Shown here one piece after another: positions 46,961-58,535 of a stretch of DNA of 64,000 nucleotides. The first letter of the stretch is position 1; the number at the start of each line of letters is the position of its first letter. The stretch is from positions 372,001 through 436,000 of the forward strand of contig JAGTJL010000004.1 in NCBI GenBank assembly GCA_020746875.1, given 5' to 3'. The notes beneath the pieces are model-generated. The model made no database searches. It was not told the DNA's origin and saw only the letters and a program-made list of their open reading frames with translations. The stretch comes from Rhexocercosporidium sp. MPI-PUGE-AT-0058 (taxonomy: Eukaryota > Ascomycota > Leotiomycetes > Helotiales). The translations under genes were made by a program, and so were the position numbers.

Positions 46961-47452
46961 ATAGAATCATGATACCATGTTTCGATAGAGCAAAAGAGGT
47001 CCTTTGGACTTGGGGAATAGGTAGGAGGTGGGTTTCGGAACACATACGGTACCCATCTCTACCTACGTAGCCAAGGTGTACCTATGTTTGGTGTGTTGAC
47101 GTGTTGGTGGCTGGGAGACTCATCCTACTGCACATGAACCAATCAAAACATACAACTATGAATTTGCCTATTGGAGACCATTGCCTTTAGAGCACAATAC
47201 TACGTCGCTGACGGCATTCCCATTCGCTGCTTCCCAACTCTTCATCACGTGCTGCAGCTCCGATTTTCTTAGCGCTCTCTCGCCCGTGTTTACTTGACCC
47301 CATCCCAGCCCCCCACATATCAACAACCAACACGAACCTCCCTCTGCCCCACGGATACAACATTCTTGCCTTCACAAAATTCTCTCAATCCCAAGTCAAA
47401 CCATATCCATTACGATCGCGTAAGTTCGCTTTGCACAGTCGCCTTATTCAAA
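46961..47452. other. Spacer between P450 and HeH-like gene
   Basis: It holds the 3' end of the P450 transcript and the promoter of the next gene. An intron-like GTAAGT at 47419 and a CAG soon after it suggest a spliced 5' leader just before the ATG at 47453, but this is speculative. Nothing else is seen. Confidence 0.4.
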
Positions 47453-48596
47453 ATGTCCGGAGCATCGAGCTGGCTGCAGAAGATGCGCAAAGGGGAGCTC
47501 ATCGAACTGAGCGACAGTGTGGGCTTCACGCAGTATGAGACTTCCCGCATACCCTACTCTCTGCAGCAGATAGGTTGACATTCCATAGATACGACGGGTT
47601 GAAGAAGACCGAGCTCGAGGTCGCACTCGACGACTTCCTCACTAAGAATGCCTCCCAATTCTCTTCCGACACCCAATTTGCGCCATTCTACAAGGGACGA
47701 GCTGGAAGCTCTCCAGTCAAAAAGGAAGCATCTTCGGTGATGTCCGACATCGAGACAAAAGTCAAGTCGGTGAAGCGCAGAGTTACAAAAGCTGCAGAGG
47801 AGCTTGTTGCGACGTAAGTATACGCGCCCCAGATTCGCGTCAACTCCATTGTTGACATATTCGTAGCGATGATTCCGAAGTCGAACCTGTGACTACGCGC
47901 GCCAGATCCGCCTTGACTCGTACACCTCGCGCTTCCGCGCTCTCGAACCTATCATTTGCGTCAAATGTGCCCTTACCACCATCGCCAAGTGTCGTCGCCG
48001 ACGCGATCGATCGCCGTACACAAGTATTGCGCTCGAAGGTTGCCGACATGTATGAGGAGTCTGGCCTGATCGAGTATGCACAAACTACACGCGAGAGTCT
48101 CTCCACAGTCCAGGCCGTGCAAGCTATTGTCATCCTCTTCGAGTTCTACAACTTGCGAAAAGAGGTCTTGGCCGATCGATACGCGTTCACGATCCCAGCC
48201 ATCAACTACCTGACCTCGGCTCCTCATGATGTTAAGATTCCCGATTTGTTTCTACTCCTAACCGCCTCCTTCTGGAACCCCGTTTCGTTGTGGGCCATCA
48301 CTACTCTGGTCATCCCGTTCGTCGCCTCTTACTTCTTCAACCTGACAGCCAAGCCATCAAGGACCCGGAACCAAACTCCTCACTTCGCCTACAAGTTTGA
48401 CCCGTTGACCTTCAGCATCGCCAAAGCATTGATGACTTTCGTTGTCTTTGGACAGGATGTTACCTTTGGCGGCTTGGTCGATTTGGAGTCCGTTGCCCGT
48501 ATCAACTCCGCTGTCTATGGTGGCTGGAAGGGTGTTCTTACCGGAACTGGCATTACAGCCTTAATCACGCTGTACGATGCCGTTCTAAAGAAGTAA
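47453..48596 (+). CDS. Membrane protein with N-terminal SAP/HeH-like helix-extension-helix
   Basis: Three exons (47453-47532, 47589-47813, 47867-48596) encode 344 aa. Residues 4-40 (WLQKMRKGELIELSDSVGF, then YDGLKKTELEVALDDFL) match the two-helix pattern of SAP/HeH/LEM-type motifs, which bind DNA or chromatin. A basic linker follows (VKSVKRRVTKAAEEL, then RARSALTRTPRAS). The C-terminal half holds about four hydrophobic segments: AVQAIVILFEF, LFLLLTASFWN through TLVIPFVASYFF, AKALMTFVVF and TGITALITLY. A chromatin-binding head plus membrane spans is the layout of inner nuclear membrane proteins such as Heh1/Src1, but no MSC domain is visible, so it is not an orthologue. I recognise it only as a conserved-looking ascomycete protein; the nuclear envelope role is inference. 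Confidence 0.75.
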
Positions 48597-51023
48597 ACAC
48601 GCCAAGATTAGATACCAGACGACTAAGTTGGACAGGGCCTGGGTTGTACAGAGTATTGGAAAGGAGGATGGAAAATGGGGCATGATTTTATGTTTGGTCT
48701 ATTACGGTTTATGGTTTTTCCTAGCTTCTTGCTGCGCAACTTAGCATTGCGGTGAGGGAGCCGCAGTTTCGCAATTATGAGAGCATGAGGACTAGAGAGG
48801 GGAGACTTCATTCACATCATTCTCTCTTCTCTCGCGGGTCGTTTTCTCGCGCTGGTACGTGTGGTCTCGAGAGGGGTCATAGGAAAGGCGTTGAGGCGTG
48901 GCGATTGGATACCTATTTTTGTTTTGCTTTTACACTTTTCAGTGTTTTTGTCTTTGTCCTTGATGTGTACATGACGAATAGGGAGAGGATGGTGGGATGA
49001 GTTGGGCTTTTCGCTTACTTCGGGTTTCTGTCTTGGGATATCGAATTCATGCTGTTCATACGATGCTTCTAATGCTTGCTTGGTCATCCGTATAAAAATT
49101 ACAGTGGTTATTTCGTCTCGTGCACTCTGGCTCCTCGTCGTGTTCAATCAAATTGACTAGACTTGAGATATGTCGACGAGTTACAGTTGGCTATGTGTTA
49201 CGAGATATTACACGAGTTCAATCTTGTATTTCAATAACTTCCACGAGTGATCATAGTCTATGGACCTGTGCTCTTGTTGACTCTGTAAGTCTTTCTTGCT
49301 TTCATGACACCAGCATGCTGGAAAGTAAGTAAAGAAGGGAGGCGAATGTAATCTCAAGCGTCTGCATCCCTCAATCTGTCCTCATTTATCATTAAATTTT
49401 CAAAATGCTTTGCTTCCTTCATCACTTTGGATCTCTCTCTACATCCCACTATCTTTTACTGTCTGCTCCCACATGTAGCTTTCCTAAATATACCCATTCC
49501 TTCATTCCTCCAGCCCTTCGACACCTTACCAATCTTCCGCTCTTTCAATTTACTTTCCTTCATAATTTCTCGCGGGACACTCCCCAAGTCATCATTTCCT
49601 TAGACTCCCTCCATCCACCAAAACCAGACCGACCACAATCCACTGTGCTCTGTGATCACACTGCTTTCCCTCTCGTCACCAGTCTCACTGTCAACAAACG
49701 ATTTACCATACCCGCACGCAAGAAATCCGTATCCTACTACCCGCTGCTTCTCTAGAATAAAAAGGACACCTCCCAGCATGTCCTCAAACTGTGGTAATAA
49801 GTCAATAAGCTCAATAAGGATGGCATTTTTGTGCTATTAGCAATGAGGAAAAGAGGCACATTCCCTACACAAAGATACCTCAACGTTTTGGTTGCAGGTT
49901 TAGCTGACGAGAAATCCATCAAATTTCACTTTAACTAGCAGGCATGTATCCAGCTAGGCATACCTATATATTCTGAATGAATATTTGATTTAACCCTCTT
50001 CTCCGATGTCTTCAAGCGATCAAACAAGTCATAATGCAGACAATGGCCAAAATGTTTATCGAGACAGCATATTTGTCTATTGCTTTCTGGTTATCTGGAG
50101 TATCAGATCTCTAGAATCCTCAAAAAGTGAATACTTTCATGCTGCGGCTTCGTTGGGGAATGAGGAGTCAAAGCTGCGTTAGGGCTCAAGGATACTATCA
50201 GCAAGGACAATGCTTCCTTGGAAGTAAGGTCCGCCTTTTAACTTGGACAGTATCATCGACTCGAGGTAGGGGAACTAACAAATATGAAGATCGGTGGATA
50301 AGGATGAAGAATTTTTCCGTACAGATCATGAGTCTGGTGCAGTGAAACATGACTCGAGGACCAATTTTAATCTGCTCACTGAACCTGATACAGGACATAT
50401 ACCTTGACCAATGCCCGAGCAGTCAATGTTGAAGACACCCGACACTAGGTTTTCAAGTAAAAAGATCTCGGTGTCACAATATGAAAAGTTCAGATCAGAC
50501 TACTCAAGTTGAAACATTAAAGTCGAATATCGAAAGAAAAAAACTTCAAGTTGAAATATGAGAGGCTGTAGATGATTAAGGAGTTCAGTAACAGCCATGA
50601 CATCCTCCAGAAAATACAAGGCCAGCGAGGATTCGACAAGTCAGATGTAACTGAATATAAGCTTACAATCACGGGCAAGAATTTGACGTCCGTCTCTCTC
50701 TCTCATCAAAACGCGAAAAAGAGATTAAGGGGCAAAAAGCGAGATTGAAGTAAACAAAAAAGGCCGGACTATCTACAACCTCTTCGGTCAAACATATTTT
50801 GAAACTCGGAAAAACCACTGCGACGTGCAACAGAAAACTCGATAATGCCAGAGGAACCCAATCGGAGTATAGACATAGGTGCGACCTAGAAATTGGCCCA
50901 TTCAATTTTAAGTGAGCCTCTTCACTTTATAATTATGAAGTGGAGACATTGTGAAAAGCGATGAGGTTGAGACAGGGCATTTCCTTTTTCATTTACTGTA
51001 TCACCAGCAGGAGTACGTAGAAT
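48597..51023. other. 2.4 kb gene-poor spacer
   Basis: It separates the HeH-like gene from the 3' end of MPP10. T/C-rich and A-rich stretches give short ORFs (49405-49755 plus, 50905-50669 minus) with no domains or splice-supported extensions. No RNA gene or repeat family was recognised. Confidence 0.5.
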
Positions 51024-53264
51024 CTACAATTTATAACCACCCGCGCCGTTAACCTCAGCACCAGCCAGGACCTTATTCCCATCCACATCTCTAACCTCGC
51101 CCTTCTTCCCGATAACCTTCACGCCACCCTTCTTCAACGCACCAATAGTCTCCCTCTTCTGCTTCGTCTTCCTACTCTCCACCCTCTGGTTAATCTCCTC
51201 ACCACCCCTCTTCTTAATGCGTTCCTTCTCCCTCCTACGCCTCCTTAGCTTCTCTTCGCGCGTCATTTCTTCTCTCGCCACAGGTGCACCGGTACGCGGT
51301 ACGATCTCGCCTTTCTCGATCGTCGCTTTGTCTTTGCCTGCCTTGTAGATCTCCTGTGGTGCGAGCATGCTCTGTCCGGCACTGATGCCGCTTGCTGTTG
51401 TAGGTTGCGCGTCTTCCATCGAGATGGTCGCTACGTCACTCACGACTGTCAAGCTGGGAGCAGCGGGCTTGGGCTTGTAATGCCAACTACTGAGGGCGTC
51501 AAGCTTGGCACTGACATCTTTCCACAGGCCCTCAATCTCCGCTTCTTCTTTACGTAGCTTCTCGTCGGATTTAGAGACGTAGGTGTCGGGATTGTGGGCT
51601 TTGACATGTTCTTCCTCGTACATTTCCGCGAGACTCTGTTGGGGTTTCGAGTCGTCGAGTTCGAAGAGACCACGGCGAGATGAGGAGGCCGTCTCGGTGT
51701 CTGGACGACGACGGATTACTTCGTCGAATTCCTGGGCGAGGATGCGGCGCTTGATGAGTTCTTCGATACTTTCGCTGACTTCGGCTGTGACTTCCAGCAC
51801 TGGTTTACCAGTACGCTCGAAATCTAGATCTTCGTCTAGGAGGGAGTTGAGGGGCCGGTCGGCGGCTCGAGCTTCACCTGCAAGTGTCCATTCTCTCTTA
51901 GCTACGGAAGCGGCTTCGAGCCTGCGGATCTCCTCTGCGATTTTGGCTTGTCGGCGCTCATGTGCTGATTTTCGGGACTTGGGATCACCGGCTTCGACGT
52001 CTGATAGGGCGTCTTCTGAAGCGTCTTGGTCTGACTCGTCGTCGAAGAGGTCTCGCCGGACATCTGCTATAGCGCGCTCGATTCCAGCTTCGTCGTCGAC
52101 GGGTGCTGCGGACTGGGCGGCCTTCTTGGCTTGTCTTTCCAGGTAGTTGGCTTGCATTTCAGCCTTGCCTACTTTTCTTGGGGGAGGCTCAAAGAAGTCT
52201 TTGTAGAGAACGTTGTTGGTGTTGTCGCCGATTGGGTCTTGGTCTATGTCATTGTCTTCTTCACCATCGTCGCTTTCGCCTTCAGGTGCGTTGAGGTCGA
52301 CATTTCCGAATGTTGGCCCATCCTCTTCGTCATCTTCTTCCTCGTCCTCCTCATCGTCTTCGACATCCATTGCTGCAGCTCGTTTCGAGCTCGAGACGGT
52401 TTTCGGAGCAAGTGCTGATGGATCGGCATCCCAATCGATGTCTTCTTCGTCACTTGCTTCCCCAGTATATGGATCAGCGGCTGCGTCTTGCTGTTCCAGG
52501 AACTCGGTCTGCTTGTTGAATTCGTCGATAGAGAAGAAACCATCATTGAGCTTGTGAGGATCTTCCACATAGAGGCCAGCTGGTGTATCATCTTCATCCT
52601 CTTCGTCCTCCTCATCGAACCCATCCTCTTCATCTTGACCTTCTGAAAAGTCCCCTTCCTCACCACCGAGACCATCTTCTCCTAGCTCCTCGTCCTCATC
52701 AATTTCATCCCCACCATCCTCCATACTCTCATCATCAGAACCAACCTCAAACCCATCCTCATCAAACTTCAACAATTCCACTCCCTCATCAACCTCCTCA
52801 TCACTCTCTCCCTCCAATCCGCCCAACTCTTCCAAGGCCCTCTCCGCATCACCTCTCAGCGCATCAATTACCCTCCTAGCCTGCTCCCAAACCTGCTCAA
52901 CCTCAAAGCCCTCAGTATAGATCTTCCGAATCTTCAAGACCTCCCCATCATCCTTCCCCGAATCGCCCCTCTTCCGCTTCTTCCTCTGCTCCTTCAACCT
53001 CTGCGCTTGCTCCTCGCCCAGCTTCCCCGCAAATGAATCCAGCGTCTCCTTCACGAATCCTAAACTAGCATCTGGCAACGAAGGCGGTGGTGCGATGAAA
53101 GTATGTCTATTTTCCGGCGCGAGGGCTTGTAGTAGATTAGCCATTGGAGATGCCATGGCGGGGGTTTTCGTGGTTGGAAAAGAGGGGTATGTCGCAGCGG
53201 GAAATGCGGTCATGGTATGTGATGTCGAGGTCATGGATGAGGATGCGCTGCTGCTGTTGGCCAT
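51024..53264 (-). CDS. MPP10: U3 snoRNP protein MPP10 (18S rRNA processing)
   Basis: A single uninterrupted reading frame of 746 aa. It shows the hallmarks of Mpp10. There are long Asp/Glu tracts in the first half. The phrase LNDGFFSIDEFN is followed by a stretch containing YKDFFEPPP, and the C-terminal conserved half has REWTLAGEARAADRPLNSLL, LDFERTGKPVLEVT, IEELIKRRI and SLAEMYEEEHVK. The end is basic (KRETIGALKKGGVKVIGKKG). Mpp10 scaffolds Imp3 and Imp4 in the small-subunit processome and is needed for early cleavages of pre-rRNA in the nucleolus. The first roughly 30 residues are Ser/Thr-rich, and a downstream ATG could be the real start. Confidence 0.93.
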   Translation of the reverse strand: MANSSSASSSMTSTSHTMTAFPAATYPSFPTTKTPAMASPMANLLQALAPENRHTFIAPPPSLPDASLGFVKETLDSFAGKLGEEQAQRLKEQRKKRKRGDSGKDDGEVLKIRKIYTEGFEVEQVWEQARRVIDALRGDAERALEELGGLEGESDEEVDEGVELLKFDEDGFEVGSDDESMEDGGDEIDEDEELGEDGLGGEEGDFSEGQDEEDGFDEEDEEDEDDTPAGLYVEDPHKLNDGFFSIDEFNKQTEFLEQQDAAADPYTGEASDEEDIDWDADPSALAPKTVSSSKRAAAMDVEDDEEDEEEDDEEDGPTFGNVDLNAPEGESDDGEEDNDIDQDPIGDNTNNVLYKDFFEPPPRKVGKAEMQANYLERQAKKAAQSAAPVDDEAGIERAIADVRRDLFDDESDQDASEDALSDVEAGDPKSRKSAHERRQAKIAEEIRRLEAASVAKREWTLAGEARAADRPLNSLLDEDLDFERTGKPVLEVTAEVSESIEELIKRRILAQEFDEVIRRRPDTETASSSRRGLFELDDSKPQQSLAEMYEEEHVKAHNPDTYVSKSDEKLRKEEAEIEGLWKDVSAKLDALSSWHYKPKPAAPSLTVVSDVATISMEDAQPTTASGISAGQSMLAPQEIYKAGKDKATIEKGEIVPRTGAPVAREEMTREEKLRRRRREKERIKKRGGEEINQRVESRKTKQKRETIGALKKGGVKVIGKKGEVRDVDGNKVLAGAEVNGAGGYKL

Positions 53265-56200
53265 TGCTGCCCAAGGTCTTTGAATCGTACCGTTTGAAGT
53301 CGTTTCGAGGGAAAATTTAATTGATGGGCTTCTTATCGCTTAGCGTGGTTGTTCTTATCATCACGTGGGTGGACATTTCTGTTTTGGACTTTTTGTGTCT
53401 CTTTTCTTCTCTCTTTTGCAAGTGTTTTTCATTACTTGTCGTTCTAGTGTTTTACTCCTTCTTTCAAATCAAGTACGGGTTGTCATTTTCATATGCTGTG
53501 TGTGACCAATTCGTCTGCAGCTTGTATTCTTACCAACCCTGATAAATGCAAGTTCCACAACATTGCAGACTTCCTAAGCGCAATCTTCAAGCCAGAACAT
53601 TGAATCCGCCAATTATCACACACAACTCTCCATGAACCTGTCGAAGGGGTACACAACTTATCAACCCACGGCTTGTAGCCACTAAAAGGTCTGGAGTGAC
53701 ATCTCCGACCTTCCAAGCGGTTCCTTATCTACACATGCAGGATGAGAGTCAAAGGAGCCCTCCAATCCAACAGCATACGCTTGAATCACAACAAGCACAT
53801 GCAAGAAGGGTTCATTCAATCCGATCCTTAAGTAAGTCTTTCCCCGAGGATAGGTATTGGTGGGCTGGCGGGGCCCCAGCCACAGCTCGGTACTGTACTA
53901 AACATATGAATGATAACCCCCACCAACTCGGGATAACGAGTCTTGGGAGGCGTTTCTGTCTCACCTGTGGTGTTCGATGACTCCGATGGGTTGAGGAGTG
54001 CTCGTGTGACGAATTCCTCAATCGGTTTCTGTAGCTCTGTAGTGAGTCGGGGACAGTTTGTGATTACGACATCTCTTGAGAACCTACACGAATTTGAGAC
54101 ATTTGTACCGGCTTAAGTGGATGGGGTAAGTGCCGGCCGTAGGAAAGTTCCCGTATAAAGACGCCGTTCCCTAGACTTCTAGTAGTGGTCGATAAAAGTC
54201 AATATTTGGTTGTCTGAGAAAGTTTTGTAGCGGCATTCGACTGCAGTAAAGGCTGTTGCTTTCGGCACTGCTCAGAGCTGGGACCAATTGACTGTTCTGG
54301 TGTTCCAGGGAGCGAATAGGATTGGATACGCTCGAGACGAGGGCAGAGATGCATATGTGGTTGTGATTTGTGTTTCCCATCTCCAGACTTCAAGAAACAA
54401 TGAGATGGTGTCGTTCTTGGGAAGCTGATGGAGACCTTCAGCAAAAGCTGCAATCAGGAACCAGGGCGGGGTAGTTGAGTATTTGAAATTACTTCTCCCG
54501 ATTTGGTTACAATGAAAATTTCGCCATAGAATTTCCCGCGTAGAAGTAAGTTCACATCGTATGTTCGCCGTATTTCTATCCCGGTATATCACGACATGGC
54601 AAGTTCCGATGCTAAAGTTAGCAGTAGTCTTTCCACGATTTTGGGATGAACTGGTACGGTAGGCTTGTAGATCTCGCAGTCGGGTTCCTGAAGTTTGACA
54701 ACGGCCGGGTGAAGATCAACCCCGCACTCAAAGCGTACGTCTCGATGCCGTGCTCCTCTGCTCAAGCACAGATTTTATGGCATCACCGGTTTGTGCTCTC
54801 TGTCTTATGGCTGCATAACTGAAGACTGCGTGGCATGAGCACGGTGTGGTTGAACATTGATATGGATGGTGTTCGACCGTGGAGATATGCATTCAGCCTC
54901 AAGTGTAGTGGGTCTAACAGCAGGAGAACACGAACAGAAGCTCCTTCATTACATACACGTTCCATTTATGACGAGGCGGGAACTTTTGCTGACTGGATTG
55001 TAGTAGGTAGAGTCCAGATATTCCCTGGTTTGTAAATGAGCAGTAAGTACTTCAGTCAAGCAATTTTGAAGTCCTGGATCAACTTGAGGTCGCTCTTGGG
55101 CGGGCCCCGGCTTACGGGAAGGCCATACGCGCAGTACAAAGCCTGTTGTGCATCTACAACCTGGCCTAGTCCTGGTCAAGCCAAAGTAGAGGGGAGAGGG
55201 AGGTTTGCGATTGTTCGTTAGGGAGGATCGTCCCTGCTGTCTTTATCATGATGAAGCGATCGATAATGGACAATGGCGTCAAGAAATGAAGTTCTGAGAC
55301 CGGCAACAAAGTAGTCTCAGGTACCTTTGCTGGGTACGAGAGTTGGCAAGTGAATGCTGGCGTCTGTGTAGTCAAGACCGTTGACTGACTAAGTGCCTGG
55401 TAGTCAGTGTTGAGCACTTTCTATTGTTTCCACCAACCGAACTCTACCTTAATTAAGCCTTACTCTCCTGGGTCTCCTCTCTCTTATACTTCCCTCACCG
55501 TCATTCTTTTTCGTATTGCACTGTTCACAACATTCCCAACTCCCGTACACTTGAGCCTGATATCCAACCCGGTACCTTACCTACGCCGTACCCTTCGAGC
55601 TTCCACTCTCACACTACTTATTTCCTTGATTCCCTGCAGCCAGGATCACTTCATAGCCCAGGCCAGACTCCAATCCCACTTCTCCAGCCACAGCATCCCA
55701 CCTCCAACCGCGGCATCACACCCTTCTCTGGCCCCCCACCACCAATAACTGCCCTGGCCTCTTCCCGCAGCGACCCTGGCGCATGCAGGCTGAGAAGAGG
55801 GGCGAAGAGACGAGAGCAGCAAAAAGAAGATTCTGTTCTGATTTTTCTGGAGGGTCACAACAGCGTACCCATTCTTTCTGACTGTGCATAAGCCGAATGG
55901 GATTGATGCTCGGCCGTGCCCATATCCTCTCTTCCAATTGACAAAAGCACTTCATCCGTCCTTCTCTTCCCTCTTCTTCATTTTATCCCATCCCATCCCA
56001 TTCCATTCCATCCTATCATCCGGATTGCTCGCTGGCTCGTAGGTTGAGTTTTGGGACGCATCGGCATCAAGCAGGGAAAGTCCGAATAAACAGGGTCAGG
56101 ACTCGAAGCGAAGCAGAACCTTGCCGAGCGCAACGAATGACATCGCCGCCAGTTCACTTTCGAAACCTTATCTATTTGGCTTTACGCCTCCGCAAACACC

Positions 56201-56449
56201 CAACGCAAGGCGTCCCCTGCGCTCCCTGTCGCCTCCGCTTGCCAGCGTCTGCGTTACTTCCGGCCGAACTGACTGATTGTCGTGCTTGAGGGCGCAGCAG
56301 ATCCAGTTGCGTTGCTGCTCACTGCTTCTCCAAGTCCAGTACAAAGAACATCCGGATCCCGAAAGTTGAACGCGCAGTACAAAGGTCCGACCGCCAACTT
56401 CTTCTTGAGACGAGCTTGCGGAATCATCTGCAGGTTTGACATTGAAGGG
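53265..56449. other. 3.2 kb gene-poor interval
   Basis: The first 300 bases are the MPP10 promoter. Short overlapping ORFs occur on both strands throughout (for example 54592-54272 minus, 55407-55748 plus, 56479-56168 minus). They lack introns, domains or protein-like continuity. The end of the interval is the leader of the SPX gene. No transposon, tRNA or rRNA recognised. Confidence 0.5.
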
Positions 56450-58027
56450 ATGAAGTACGGGCAGACTTTCCATGCGCAATCAGTGCCACGGTGGGCTGCA
56501 TGTGAGTCTTCCAATGTCTGACTTTGTCTGGCTTGCCAGCAACATTCCAGCCATCCCGCACCCTCGCAGATCACTCACTAATTACAACTCTCGCAGACAA
56601 TGTGGACTATAACGAATTGAAGAACCTAATCAAGGCCAATACCACGAAAGACCAAGCACAAGCAATTGCGATCCCAGGACAGGCAGACCCAAGTCTAGAG
56701 AAGTTCGAGAATGCCTTGTACAATGAGTTGTCCAACCAGCATGATCGCGTGGATCTCTTCGTGAAGAGCAAAGCAGATGAGATCAGTCGCCGGCTTCGTA
56801 CGCATTCCCTCTGCGAACTTGTAAGCCATAGCTAACTTAGTCCCAGAGCATCTCCAGAAGGTCGTCTTACGACTTCTTGCCCGGACTTCCCGGTGTAGCG
56901 AAAACGATGTCTCCCAAAAACACCGCGACAGGTTCGCAAAATACAACGTTCAAATCGAAAGGTAGGAACGCAATACGCACACTATGGAGATCTGAGGTTG
57001 ACATATCTAGATGTGGTGACGACATACGGGACCTCCAGCGATTCGTCTCGGCACAAAAGGTGGCATTTCACAAGATCATGAAGAAGTACAAGGTAGGTTG
57101 CGCTGAATACTAGAGAAGAACAGGAAGCTGATTGCGGTATAGAAATGGACTGGATCGAGGGCACTTCCAGAACGATTCAATGACGAGATTCTGGGTAACA
57201 CCAAGAGCTTCGTCCGACGTGACTTCGCTCCTCTTCTGTCACAATACTCGGATCTATCTATTAACCTCCGGTCCTCAACTCCTGCTGCCAGCGCACCTCC
57301 AACGCCGAGCTCCTCGAGACGTCCCTCCCGCCGACCAAGCGCACAGATTACGATCCAGCAAACGCCACAAACGTACTGGAACGAATATGACGATGGCAGT
57401 GAGGGAGGAGAGGACGAACCTTATACGATATACATAAATCCTGGCGGGGATACCTTTCCCGGTTCAAAGACCATCGAGTACGTTTTTGCAAAAGTAAAAA
57501 GACCTATGGAGAGCGTAAAGGCATGGTTTAGTCCAGGCACATCACCCAACGAGCGACACTCTCTCCTTGTCAATCAACACGATGGTTATTTCGCAGAACA
57601 TCAGAGTATGGTAGACACGGATCTCGAAGACGACGCGTACGCCTCCTCCAACAACGAATTCCCAGCTGGATATGCGGCACACTACGCTACCTTCCCAAGC
57701 ATAAACGACCAGAAATTCTCACGACATCGGGAGACGCTCTTGTTCCGCGGAATGGTTGGTGCATTTGCCGGAGCTCTCATGCTCATTGCGATCACCAGCA
57801 TTCTGATCGCTACCGGTCGACACAAACTCCGCGCGGAGGTCGACGCGGGAGCGATCGCTGGTTGTATTGCCAGTCTCTGCTTCGCTCTGGTCGGCATCAC
57901 AGCTGCATTGTGTCGAAAGGAGACATTGGGCTGGTTGAGCAGGAGCTGTATTGGTGTTACGTTTGCTGCACTGTTGATGTTGAACTTAATGCTTCTCTTC
58001 TTGGTATTGGACAACATTCGGGGATGA
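56450..58027 (+). CDS. SPX-domain protein with four C-terminal membrane spans
   Basis: Five exons (56450-56501, 56597-56797, 56847-56961, 57011-57092, 57143-58027) give 444 aa. The N terminus, MKYGQTF then VPRWAAYNVDYNELKNLIK, is a canonical SPX start. The inositol-pyrophosphate-binding lysine helix appears as FHKIMKKYKKWTG near residue 145. A Ser/Pro-rich linker follows. The last 100 residues hold about four hydrophobic spans (MVGAFAGALMLIAITSI; AGCIASLCFALVGITAAL; CIGVTFAALLMLNLMLLFLVL). SPX domains sense phosphate status. Here the SPX is joined to membrane spans without a VTC polyphosphate polymerase domain or an EXS domain, so it is a separate SPX class, probably vacuolar or another endomembrane. 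All splice sites keep frame. Confidence 0.88.
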
Positions 58028-58535
58028 AAGAACTCGGATTGCAGTCGCGACTAGCTTTATGATTCTTTGCCACCCACTATTAGGTGGAGGTTTGCGATGA
58101 TACGAATACGGCAGGCTAGGTTAGAGTGGAGAAAATATGATATCCAGGGATAAATTGGCGTGGACGGAGTATGACTTGCAAGTTGCATATAGAATGTGGG
58201 TGGATCTGTACATACTGAGGGTTTGGGAGTTTGAAAGACGGGCACAGCAACGATTTTCTTCCTTATTCGGCGTCTTGTTGGGATGGTTGATTGCTGGGGT
58301 TTAAAGGGGAACTGGGGTGGAGTGGAACGAGGCACGATGATGCCGATGAAGTAATGCCCATAGAGCACATACAGCCCATATCTGTACGTAGTATGACAAA
58401 CGAAAGACTAGAAACAAACCTCTGTTCACAAATATCGATGAGTGCCATCCTGGTTCTCTTAAGCAAGCACATCTAGTGATACTGTTTACTCGCTTAACAA
58501 AGTATCTTCACCTCTTTTCAATCCATCAACCGGAT
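58028..58535. other. Spacer between convergent SPX and SDR genes
   Basis: About 500 bases between two stop codons, containing both 3' UTRs. No features seen. A 353-codon plus-strand ORF starting at 58476 is antisense to the dehydrogenase gene and not considered real. Confidence 0.6.

Noticed and set aside
51583..52146. 187-codon Ser/Arg-rich plus-strand ORF
   Set aside because: Exact antisense of the acidic/basic MPP10 coding sequence; a mirror of its codon use.
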